This document shows positions 1 through 6,735 of a stretch of 10,063 bases of DNA, one piece after another. Source of the DNA: Rubritepida sp. (GTDB lineage: Bacteria; Pseudomonadota; Alphaproteobacteria; Acetobacterales; Acetobacteraceae); the NCBI GenBank assembly GCA_022843345.1, contig JALHNW010000038.1, positions 1 through 10,063 on the forward strand, read 5' to 3'. Within the stretch, counting starts at the first letter, position 1. Each line of letters begins with the position of its first letter. Position numbers and translations under genes: made by a program. The notes beneath the pieces are model-generated. The model saw only the letters and a list, made by a program, of their open reading frames with translations. It had not been told where the DNA came from and ran no database searches.

Positions 1-28
1 GATGCGGCGCCGGCCCGGCGCGGTGGAC

Positions 29-34
29 AGGAGG
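29..34 (+). promoter_or_regulatory. Ribosome binding site deciding the TTG start of the muramidase gene
   Basis: AGGAGG lies five bases before the TTG at 40. This near-perfect Shine-Dalgarno supports a TTG start even though the frame stays open back to base 1. A longer protein beginning outside the window cannot be fully excluded. Confidence 0.6.
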
Positions 35-39
35 CGGGC

Positions 40-885
40 TTGACGCACTTCACCGGCCACGGGGAGCCCCTGGATGCCCGGGGCATCGCCGACGCGGCCG
101 ACCTCCTCGGCGTGCCTGCCGCGGTTCTCTGGGCGGTCGTGACGGTTGAAACCGCGGGGTGTGGATTCCTGCCCGATCGCCGGCCCGTCATCCTGTTCGA
201 GCGACATGAGTTCCGTCGCCGCACGGCAGGGCGCTTCGATGCCTCCCATCCAGACCTCAGCGGGCCACCGGGCGGCTATGGGCCTCCCGGGGTGCATCAG
301 CACGGCCGCCTGGCAGCCGCCATGCTCCTGGACATCAAGGCCGCGGTTGAAAGCGCTTCATGGGGCCTGGGGCAACTCATGGGCTACAATGCAGCGCTGG
401 CAGGCCATGCCGATGCACAGACCATGGCGTTCCAGTTCTGCCGCGGCGAGAATTCCCAGCTCGTCGGCATGGCGCGCTTCATCCGTTCACGGGGCCTCGA
501 CAAGCACCTGCGGCAGGGGTCCTGGGCCGCCTTCGCGCGCGGCTACAACGGCCCGAACTACGGGATGAACCGCTACGACGCGAAGCTCGGCCAGCAAGCC
601 GCCCACTTCGCGGCAAATCCGCTGCCTGACCTGACAGCCCGGTCGATCCAGTTGCTGCTTTCCTATCAAGGCTACGCGCCCGGCCGGGTGGACGGCCGGG
701 TGGGCGAGCAGACGAGGCGCGCCATCGCCGCCTTCCGTGCGGCCCACCAGCTCGAGGGGGGTGACGACCCCGACGAGAAGCTGCTGGCGGAATTGCTGCG
801 GCGGCTTCCTGAGGAGACGGCCGCGCGTGATCCGTCCCCGGATCGGGGTTCCGCAACTCCCCCCGCGGTGATCGGCAGCAGATGA
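40..885 (+). CDS. N-acetylmuramidase (DUF3380 family) with C-terminal peptidoglycan-binding domain
   Basis: Predicted peptidoglycan hydrolase of 281 residues that cleaves the glycan backbone. Residues about 10-195 match the N-acetylmuramidase family (DUF3380) found in phage endolysins and bacterial lysozymes. Landmarks are VET (E37, the likely catalytic Glu), GFLPDRRPVILFERH (42-56), PGGYG, SASWGLGQLMG (105-115) and WAAFARGYNGPNY (162-174). Residues about 199-240 form a PG_binding_1-type module (SIQLLLSYQGY, VDGRVGEQTRRAIAAF), and a Pro-rich disordered tail follows. There is no N-terminal signal peptide or membrane segment, so like a phage endolysin it would need a holin or lysis to reach the wall. 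TTG is chosen as the start because AGGAGG precedes it at ideal spacing. Its stop overlaps the next start (ATGA), so it heads a coupled gene cluster. The family call is strong; a role in toxin release is inferred from context only. Confidence 0.9.
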   Translation: MTHFTGHGEPLDARGIADAADLLGVPAAVLWAVVTVETAGCGFLPDRRPVILFERHEFRRRTAGRFDASHPDLSGPPGGYGPPGVHQHGRLAAAMLLDIKAAVESASWGLGQLMGYNAALAGHADAQTMAFQFCRGENSQLVGMARFIRSRGLDKHLRQGSWAAFARGYNGPNYGMNRYDAKLGQQAAHFAANPLPDLTARSIQLLLSYQGYAPGRVDGRVGEQTRRAIAAFRAAHQLEGGDDPDEKLLAELLRRLPEETAARDPSPDRGSATPPAVIGSR

Positions 886-1115
886 GCGCGGCCACCCAGG
901 CGCTTGGCAGCCGCCATCAGGCGCCGCCGAACCTGCGCGAGGCGAACGGCCCGGCGCCTGAAAGCCTGCCGAGGCTGGCGCGCTCCCTCACGTCGCTCGA
1001 CCTCGGGCAGCCGGCGCTGGCCCTGCTCGGCGGCTACTCGGCCGGCCTGATGCACCGGCTGCCCAACCGGGCGATGCCGGCCATCGAAACCCTGTTCGGA
1101 GGCACGAGGCCATGA
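882..1115 (+). CDS. Small protein of unknown function, translationally coupled on both sides
   Basis: A 77-residue protein I do not recognise. The main reason to believe it is real is its position: its ATG overlaps the muramidase stop (ATGA at 882-885) and its stop overlaps the next ATG (ATGA at 1112-1115), so it exactly fills the gap between two real genes. The N-terminal 30 residues are rich in Ala, Pro, Arg and Asn and are probably disordered. Residues about 31-72 (LARSLTSLDLGQPALALLGG and onward) could form short amphipathic helices but are not hydrophobic enough for a confident membrane span. There is no Cys or known motif. It has no clear Shine-Dalgarno of its own, which fits translation by re-initiation. 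It could be a chaperone, an immunity or escort factor, or a minor lysis protein; the sequence does not decide between these. Confidence 0.6.
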   Translation: MSAATQALGSRHQAPPNLREANGPAPESLPRLARSLTSLDLGQPALALLGGYSAGLMHRLPNRAMPAIETLFGGTRP

Positions 1116-1891
1116 ACGCCGGCGAGCTGGGGGCTGCGATGGACGGGTTCAGGGGGCGGGCGCTTCCGGCGATCCAGGCCTTGCAGGATGAACAGGGCCG
1201 GGCTGCGATCCTCGCCCTGCATGCGAGGGATCTCGTTCCCCTCCTCGAAACCGCGATCTCCCGCACGGAGGAGCCGCAGTTCGACGCCAACCCCGCGACG
1301 CTGGCGGATCTCGCCGAGCTGTTCGCCCGGGCCCACCAGATCGTCCAGCTGATGCTGCGGCACGAGCAGCTGTACCTCGACGCCGCGCGCGACCACGCGC
1401 ACGCCCTGGCGCTTCTCGAGGGCGAGGCGGCGGGGCTCATGCAGCGCGCCAGGGCCGTCGTGCCCGATCCCCAGGCGTTGGCGGCAGAGCGGCGGGAAGT
1501 GTTCTCGACCCTGCGCGAGCTCGAGATGCTGGCGCTGATCAACCCTGGCCAGCCGGACATGCGCCAGACGATCGAGCACTGGGAGGCCAAGGACGCGGCG
1601 CTGCGCCCGAGGGAAGCCGTGCAGGAGCTGGCCGCGGCCTTCGAGCCGCTGGCGGCGAACATCGCCGCACTCACGCGCCTCGCCCAGCTCCAGCGCGGGA
1701 CCTGGCTGAACATCGGCCAGGACCTCGCCAACGCGACGGCGCCGATGGGCGATGGCGGCGCGCAGGCCCAACGCAAGTGGACGCATTCGCGCGTGGACGC
1801 GCGCATCCAGCTGGCCAGCATCCGCCGGATGGCGGAACGGGCCGCCGCCTACATCGCCGCTTCGGAGCCGCACGCCTTCACCACGGCCTGA
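1112..1891 (+). CDS. All-helical soluble protein, possible non-lytic component of a multi-part alpha-pore-forming toxin
   Basis: A 259-residue protein with no family I can name with certainty. The composition (rich in Ala, Leu, Glu, Arg and Gln, with few Gly or Pro inside long stretches) predicts a bundle of long helices almost end to end. Examples are residues about 68-115 (LADLAELFARAHQIVQLMLR onward), 125-145 and 165-205. It has no signal peptide, no membrane segment and no Cys. GGAGG at 1098-1102 lies nine bases before the ATG, and the start also overlaps the previous stop. It lies 59 bases before the helical hairpin protein that looks like an alpha-pore-forming toxin. Multi-component toxins such as Hbl, Nhe and XaxAB include helical partners without a strong hydrophobic head, and this protein fits that role by size, fold prediction and position. 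That is inference; a chaperone for the next protein is the main alternative. Confidence 0.8.
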   Translation: MNAGELGAAMDGFRGRALPAIQALQDEQGRAAILALHARDLVPLLETAISRTEEPQFDANPATLADLAELFARAHQIVQLMLRHEQLYLDAARDHAHALALLEGEAAGLMQRARAVVPDPQALAAERREVFSTLRELEMLALINPGQPDMRQTIEHWEAKDAALRPREAVQELAAAFEPLAANIAALTRLAQLQRGTWLNIGQDLANATAPMGDGGAQAQRKWTHSRVDARIQLASIRRMAERAAAYIAASEPHAFTTA

Positions 1892-1950
1892 CACCGACGG
1901 GGCCGCGCGATCCCGCGCCGGCCCTGGCCACCACGGGAAAGAGAAGAGAA

Positions 1951-3123
1951 ATGGACATGCCAACCGACACCGGGACGACATCCGCCGAGGCGATCAAGGA
2001 AGGGACGAAGAAGTTCGTCAACCTCGGCTGGGTGGGTGCCATGCACTCCTATGCCCACACGGTCCGCGGGATCAACGCCCCCGTCGCGCCGCCCGACCGG
2101 GAGAAGATGGCCACGGTGAACCGCCACGGCGCGCCGATCCTTTCCGTGGCGCAGCTGATGGAGCGCACCAAGACGAACGCCGCCCGCTGGGAGCCCTTGC
2201 TGGGCGACATGCTGGACGTGGCGCGCCCCATCAAGGAGTACGCGTCGCTCGCGATGATCACGGTCGAGCAGATCGCGCAGCAGAGCAAGGAGAAGCTGGC
2301 GCCGGCGGCCTGGGCCAAGCTGACGCCCGCGGAGCGCGCGGGGGTCAGGGCGCTCTTCGAGGAAATGATCAACGACCTGAAGGAGGCCGCGGAGCGCAAC
2401 CACCAGCACGCGATCGCCACGCGGACCCAGATCCTCGCCTACCGGGCGGACATCGTCGCCGACCAGGAGGAAACGGCGGACATCCAGGCCAAGTACAAGG
2501 ATTGGCTGGCCGACGAAGACAAGACGATGCTGGCCTGGGAGAAGGAACACGGCCTTCAGCCGGGCGAGGTGGACAAGCTCATCACCGGGCTGCAGAAGGA
2601 GATCCAGGACTTCAACGCCAAATGGGCCGGCTTGACCTCGGGCGCCGTCATTTCGGCCGGCACCTCGCCCCTGGGGATGATGGTCTTCCCGCCGCTCGGC
2701 GTCTTCGCGTGCCTGATCGCGATGAGCGTGATGGCGTCGCAGGCGGCGGCGGTCAAGCAGCAGATGGACGAGTTCCAGGGGCGCCTGGAACGCGTGCAGA
2801 AGTTCAACGCGGTGAAGATCTTCTTCTCGACGATGGACACGATGTTCGGGCGGATGATCGAGACGATGGGGGGTGCGGCCGACGCCCTCGGCGAGATCGC
2901 CGGCCTGTGGACCATGATCGCCTCCGACCTGAAGTCCATCCTGGGCGCCACCATCGGGCTGGACGGCATGGCCGGCGCGCAGCCCTGGGAGGCACCGGTC
3001 AAGATCACCAAGAAGCTCGGCGTACTGGGCGCCTACAAGGACCTGATCCGCGACTGCGACGTCTTCATCAACGGGGCGTACGTGACCGGCACCACCACCA
3101 TCCACGCGGGCACGCAGTCATGA
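1951..3123 (+). CDS. Alpha-helical pore-forming toxin-like protein (ClyA/Hbl/XaxA-type architecture)
   Basis: A 390-residue protein built of long predicted helices around one central hydrophobic hairpin at about 231-268. The segment runs GAVISAG, a Ser-Pro-Leu-Gly turn, MMVFPPLGVFACLIAMSVMA, then charged helix again. A soluble helical bundle (about 50-228) hiding one hairpin, followed by more helix (270-345), is the arrangement of ClyA, Hbl-B, NheA and the alpha-xenorhabdolysin subunit XaxA (about 400 residues). In those proteins the hairpin inserts into the target membrane. The last 40 residues look beta- or loop-like (VFINGAYVTGTTTIHAG). There is no signal peptide. ATG 1951 is chosen because a purine-rich GGGAAAGAGAAGAG stretch precedes it; the frame is open upstream to 1777, but that part overlaps the previous gene. 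Its stop overlaps the next start (ATGA). The pore-forming call rests on architecture, not on a conserved motif. A structural or tail-assembly helical protein is the alternative. Confidence 0.75.
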   Translation: MDMPTDTGTTSAEAIKEGTKKFVNLGWVGAMHSYAHTVRGINAPVAPPDREKMATVNRHGAPILSVAQLMERTKTNAARWEPLLGDMLDVARPIKEYASLAMITVEQIAQQSKEKLAPAAWAKLTPAERAGVRALFEEMINDLKEAAERNHQHAIATRTQILAYRADIVADQEETADIQAKYKDWLADEDKTMLAWEKEHGLQPGEVDKLITGLQKEIQDFNAKWAGLTSGAVISAGTSPLGMMVFPPLGVFACLIAMSVMASQAAAVKQQMDEFQGRLERVQKFNAVKIFFSTMDTMFGRMIETMGGAADALGEIAGLWTMIASDLKSILGATIGLDGMAGAQPWEAPVKITKKLGVLGAYKDLIRDCDVFINGAYVTGTTTIHAGTQS

Positions 3124-5192
3124 GCGGCGCCTCGAACCCGATCCAGCCAGGCATGCCGCAGGGCAACACGCCGCTGCGTGCGCGCGGCCAGGGTGGGCTG
3201 CTGCTGATCCCCTGGCAGTCGGGCATGGATTCCGGCAGCGGCTACGACACGGTCACCCGCACGGTGCTGTCCTCCGCCGCGGCCGATCGTCGCGCCCTTC
3301 GCGGCTTTCCCGTCCGCGACGAGGAGAAGGGCCTGTACGTGCAGAAGCGGGTCCAGCAGATCGAGACCATCGAGAAGCTGCGCCAGGTGCTGCAATTCGG
3401 GACCGAGCTCGACGTCGGCTACGACGCGTTCTCCGCCAACAGCATCGGCAAGTTCATGAAGGAGACGCGGGTCGATTCCTACAACCTGTATTTCCTGGTG
3501 ACGTGCTTCGTGCAGAGCACGGAGGTCCGGATACACGGCTTCAAGCTCCATCCGGATTTCCAGGCGAGCCGCTACGACGACGACAAGTTCCGCGCCGGAT
3601 TCGGGGATTACTTCGTCAGCGGCTGGGTCACCGGCGGCTACCTCATCGGCCTCGCCGAGGTGAGGGCGAAGTCCGAGCAGGCCTTCACCGACATCCGGGC
3701 CGAGATCGGCGGCAAGTACAGCGACGGCATCCTGTCGGCCAAGGGGCGGTTCTCCTCCAACTGGGAGAAATGGGAGGCGCGCACCGACGTCCATTGCGAG
3801 ATCAACGTGATCTATGCGGGGATGGGCGGCACGCCGGCCACGGTGGCTCCGGTCTCGGGCGGCGTTCCATCGGAGCCCGAACGCAGGCCCGCGGGCAACA
3901 CGCCCCGCGGGACGTCGTCGGCCCCGCGCAACCCCATCCTCGCCGCGAACCGGATCCCCATCCGGTACGAGGATGACGATGATGGCGATGACGAGGAGGA
4001 GTTCGTCGTCGCCGATGACGAAGCCGAGCCGCGGCGGCCCACGGGTGGCGGGAAGCCGGCGCCGCGGGGCGGCGGCGGCACGGCACCCATCTACGACAAG
4101 CCCTTCGAGCACGCCGAACCTGGGCTGCAACCGGTGGAGCCGGTGAGCCAGGAGGCGGTGAAGCTGACCATGACGGGACTCCTGGAGGCAGCCAATGCGC
4201 TCGAGAAGCAAGCCCGCAACCATGGCGTGCCGCTCTACGCGATCCTGGAATCCTACTCGCCCTTGTTCCGGCAATGCGGCGAGCTGGACATCGAGCGGGC
4301 GGAGTATGAGAGGAAGCGGGACTTCCTGAACCGCGTGTACCTGAAGGCCAGGATGGTTTCCAACGCGGTCAGCTACGCGCAGGGCCAGGCCACCATCTTC
4401 CCCACTCCGGCCAGCGACCTCAAGGCGCTGCAATCGCGGATGACCGCCCTGATGGAAGCGTGCGAGGCAAGCTGGCACAGCCTGAAGCTGGACGGCAACT
4501 TCACGCTTCCCCCCAGCATCCAGCTCCCGACGGATGCCGAGATCCCGGCATGGGCGGTGGAGAAGGCCGCGTTCAGCCCCTTCCCCAAGCCGCTGACCCC
4601 CATCCTGTTCACCAAGCTGTTCGAGGAGGCGATCGAGGCGGCGAGGGCGCAATCGGACAAGGCGGCCCGCACGGCGCTTCGCGGCTACCTCAAGCTGGTC
4701 ATGGAGAAGTGCGAGGGGAACTACGTGAACGCCAAGGACGCGATGGCGGCCATCGCGCTGACCTTCCGCGCCCTGGACGACGAGGTGTCGGAGCGCACGG
4801 AGGCGCTGCAGGAACTGGCGGCGGAGATCGGTGCCTCCTGGGAACGCTGGACGACGGACAGCGCGGAGATCGAGGCGGCCTTCCACGCGCTCGACGGGGT
4901 CGGGGGACTGGACGACGACAAGCTGGACTTCCTGTCGCGGATCAATCCCATCCTCTTCAAGGCCGACAAGGACGCCGAGAAGCAGCCGCTGGGCTTCGCC
5001 GCCTTCTGGGCGGCGCTGCATCCGGCGATGACTGAGCTGGCCGCGCGGTCGCGGCAATGGGAGGCGGCGATGGCGTTCCGGTCGGTGGTGAACGCCGGCA
5101 CGGAGAAGTCGTGGACCGACAGGGCCGCGCTGTTCCAGGCGCAGATCGTGGCCATGGGCAGCCGCCTGCGGCCGAAGCTGGACGCCGTCTAG
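3120..5192 (+). CDS. MACPF/perforin-like domain protein with acidic linker and C-terminal helical domain
   Basis: A 690-residue protein in three parts. Residues about 25-240 resemble a MACPF/perforin domain. GSGYD (39-43) near the start matches the G-x-G-Y/F-D opening of many MACPF proteins. FGDYFVSGWVTGG (161-173) matches the MACPF signature, Y/F-G-x-H/Y-F/Y followed by a Gly-Gly after about six residues. A Ser/Lys/Glu-rich amphipathic stretch follows (AEVRAKSEQAFTDIRAEIGG), where MACPF proteins have a transmembrane-hairpin region. Residues about 240-345 are a Pro/Gly/Arg-rich linker with a strongly acidic run (284-304: EDDDDGDDEEE, then ADDEAEP). Residues about 345-690 are nearly all helical and of no family I recognise. 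No signal peptide is seen. ATG 3120 overlaps the previous stop by ATGA and has no strong Shine-Dalgarno, so translation is probably coupled. MACPF proteins oligomerise into large membrane pores. The match is by eye and a profile search would settle it. Confidence 0.75.
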   Translation: MSGASNPIQPGMPQGNTPLRARGQGGLLLIPWQSGMDSGSGYDTVTRTVLSSAAADRRALRGFPVRDEEKGLYVQKRVQQIETIEKLRQVLQFGTELDVGYDAFSANSIGKFMKETRVDSYNLYFLVTCFVQSTEVRIHGFKLHPDFQASRYDDDKFRAGFGDYFVSGWVTGGYLIGLAEVRAKSEQAFTDIRAEIGGKYSDGILSAKGRFSSNWEKWEARTDVHCEINVIYAGMGGTPATVAPVSGGVPSEPERRPAGNTPRGTSSAPRNPILAANRIPIRYEDDDDGDDEEEFVVADDEAEPRRPTGGGKPAPRGGGGTAPIYDKPFEHAEPGLQPVEPVSQEAVKLTMTGLLEAANALEKQARNHGVPLYAILESYSPLFRQCGELDIERAEYERKRDFLNRVYLKARMVSNAVSYAQGQATIFPTPASDLKALQSRMTALMEACEASWHSLKLDGNFTLPPSIQLPTDAEIPAWAVEKAAFSPFPKPLTPILFTKLFEEAIEAARAQSDKAARTALRGYLKLVMEKCEGNYVNAKDAMAAIALTFRALDDEVSERTEALQELAAEIGASWERWTTDSAEIEAAFHALDGVGGLDDDKLDFLSRINPILFKADKDAEKQPLGFAAFWAALHPAMTELAARSRQWEAAMAFRSVVNAGTEKSWTDRAALFQAQIVAMGSRLRPKLDAV

Positions 5193-5289
5193 CGCATCCT
5201 CAGTCAGGCTGGGGGCGTGCCCCGGCCTGCCTTCGAACGCAACAGCGGCACGGCCATCGGCCACCGGGGAACGACAAGGAAATCCGAGC
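5193..5289 (+). other. Intergenic gap inside the toxin cluster, with short GC-rich inverted repeats and a Shine-Dalgarno
   Basis: This is the longest non-coding gap in the cluster (97 bases). It contains GGGGC-GT-GCCCC (about 5212-5223) and GGCC-ATC-GGCC (about 5253-5263), both weak hairpins without a T tract. AAGGA at 5276-5280 lies nine bases before the kinase-like ORF. The gap may allow a separate promoter or partial attenuation. I see no convincing -35/-10 pair. Confidence 0.35.
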
Positions 5290-6735
5290 ATGGAATGGAA
5301 CGTCGAGAGCGCGCAGAAGCCTGGCGTCAGCAGCTGCGGCTGGCGTCGCAATGCGAAGAACAAGAATGCCGCGATCACCCGCTGGGAGGGGGAGAAATAC
5401 CAGGAATTCAGCGACCTCTGCCACCTGGCGCGGGAGTGGGACTTCCACTGGCAGGATGACGGGACGGTGGCGCCGGCCGGTCTCGGCGCGGCGACCCGTC
5501 TCGCGGCCTGCGCCGAGGGAAGCAACTTCGCCGCCCTGCTGCACGAGGTCCTGGCCGACATCGCCCGGGTCGCCATCCGGAAGGGGTGCAGGATGCCCCG
5601 CGATCCGGACGACCCCCATGCCGCCTGGCCGCTCAAGGGGGGCGTGTTGCGCGTGTACTACCTGCGCCCGACGGCGCTGGACATCCTCGCCGCGCCCTCG
5701 GCCTTCATGCGGCTGTGCTTCCTGCTGGTGGACCCGGGCCAGCGCGAGGGCGAGGGCAAGCATTTCTACCAGTGGGGCCTGTGGAACAAGGACAAGGCCC
5801 TGCTGCCGGTGGACCAGCCCATCGCGAGTTGGCACATCACGGACATGAAGCAGGTGGACCACAAGGTGTTCATCGTGAAGGACCGGGCAGGACGCCAGGC
5901 TGCGCTGAAATTCGAGGTGACGCAGAGGCCCGAACGCTACGAAAGCACCAATTTCCTGGCGGAGAACCTGTTCGAGGATGGCATGATGTCGGTCGTGGCG
6001 ACCGCGGAGGACATGGCGGCGCTGTGCAGCGCCCAGGTCAAGAGCCCGCCGGAGAAATACGTTCCCTCCGAGCCGACCGAACCGGCGGCGCTGAACGTGG
6101 CCTATCCCGAATTCATTCGGCTTCTGGATCCGAACACGACGCCGCGGACCGCAATCCTGTGCAAGAACGAGTTCAAGACCGTCCGGAAGAACCTGCGGGA
6201 CCAGCTTCGAGCCGCGAACCAGGGAACGGACGCCGATAAACAACAAAAAACGACCGAGATCTTCCGGCGGCTATTCACGGAATCCAACTTCATATTCCTC
6301 GGCAAGATCACCGTTTTCGATATACTGGTGAAAAACAACGATCGGATTTACATCGCGACCAACTACGCTCCCACCGTCAACATGAAGAATTGGGACTTCA
6401 GCATGGGCTACCAGCCCATCACCATAGATAACTTCGACCCCAGCGGGCACCTCGATTCCGGCAGCTGGCGGAGCCACGGCGCCATCCGCACGGCAGCGAG
6501 GACGAAGGCCTTCGCCAAGGCCGTCCTCGCCGACTTGGTCACCCAGACCGGCGCCGCGGCCTATCTCGACGCGCGGACCACGGCGATAATGGAGGGGGCC
6601 TTCATCAAGGGCATCGCCGTCGGCAAGCGGAACATCGTGGAGCTCCTCAACCCCCACGGCCGCACGCTGCGTGAGAAATGGGGCGCGACGGGCGCCGAGT
6701 ACTTCCGGAGGGCGGAGATGCTGCGCGACGAGTGA
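5290..6735 (+). CDS. Divergent kinase-fold protein (HipA / PI-kinase / actin-fragmin-kinase-like)
   Basis: A 481-residue protein with the ordered landmarks of a kinase-like fold. The motif AALKFEV, with K207 as the likely ATP-binding Lys of the N-lobe, is followed by STNFLAENLFE, which supplies a candidate helix-C Glu. Next comes GKITVFDILVKNNDR (338-352), matching the F-x-x-L-x-x-N-x-D-R catalytic loop of HipA, PI3/4-kinase and actin-fragmin-kinase relatives, with N349, D351 and R352. PITIDNFDP (376-384) then supplies a metal-binding Asp (D380). Residues 1-190 are of no recognised family. The C-terminal 90 residues are helical. There is no signal peptide or membrane segment. AAGGA precedes the ATG at nine bases. 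The catalytic part (about 6225-6450) is clearly richer in A/T than the rest of the window, with runs such as AACAACAAAAAAC, which hints at a different origin or recombination. It probably phosphorylates a protein or lipid, possibly as an effector. The substrate cannot be read from the sequence. Confidence 0.75.
   Translation: MEWNVESAQKPGVSSCGWRRNAKNKNAAITRWEGEKYQEFSDLCHLAREWDFHWQDDGTVAPAGLGAATRLAACAEGSNFAALLHEVLADIARVAIRKGCRMPRDPDDPHAAWPLKGGVLRVYYLRPTALDILAAPSAFMRLCFLLVDPGQREGEGKHFYQWGLWNKDKALLPVDQPIASWHITDMKQVDHKVFIVKDRAGRQAALKFEVTQRPERYESTNFLAENLFEDGMMSVVATAEDMAALCSAQVKSPPEKYVPSEPTEPAALNVAYPEFIRLLDPNTTPRTAILCKNEFKTVRKNLRDQLRAANQGTDADKQQKTTEIFRRLFTESNFIFLGKITVFDILVKNNDRIYIATNYAPTVNMKNWDFSMGYQPITIDNFDPSGHLDSGSWRSHGAIRTAARTKAFAKAVLADLVTQTGAAAYLDARTTAIMEGAFIKGIAVGKRNIVELLNPHGRTLREKWGATGAEYFRRAEMLRDE

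Noticed and set aside
1777..1950. Earlier ATG (1777) for the hairpin protein
   Set aside because: It would overlap the end of the 259-residue protein by 115 bases and encode an Arg/His/Gly-rich leader. ATG 1951 has a purine-rich ribosome binding site and fits the gap.
1752..3119. Upstream extension of the MACPF-like frame
   Set aside because: The frame is open but overlaps the two helical-protein genes out of frame and has a low-complexity Arg/Gly composition. The ATGA overlap at 3120 marks the real start.
5211..5223. GGGGC/GCCCC hairpin as an intrinsic terminator before the kinase-like gene
   Set aside because: The loop is only two bases and no T tract follows.
3033..5636. An 867-codon open frame on the minus strand
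   Set aside because: It runs antisense to the MACPF-like gene and parts of its neighbours, is rich in Arg, Ala, Gly and His with no recognisable domain, and is the expected shadow of a GC-rich coding strand.
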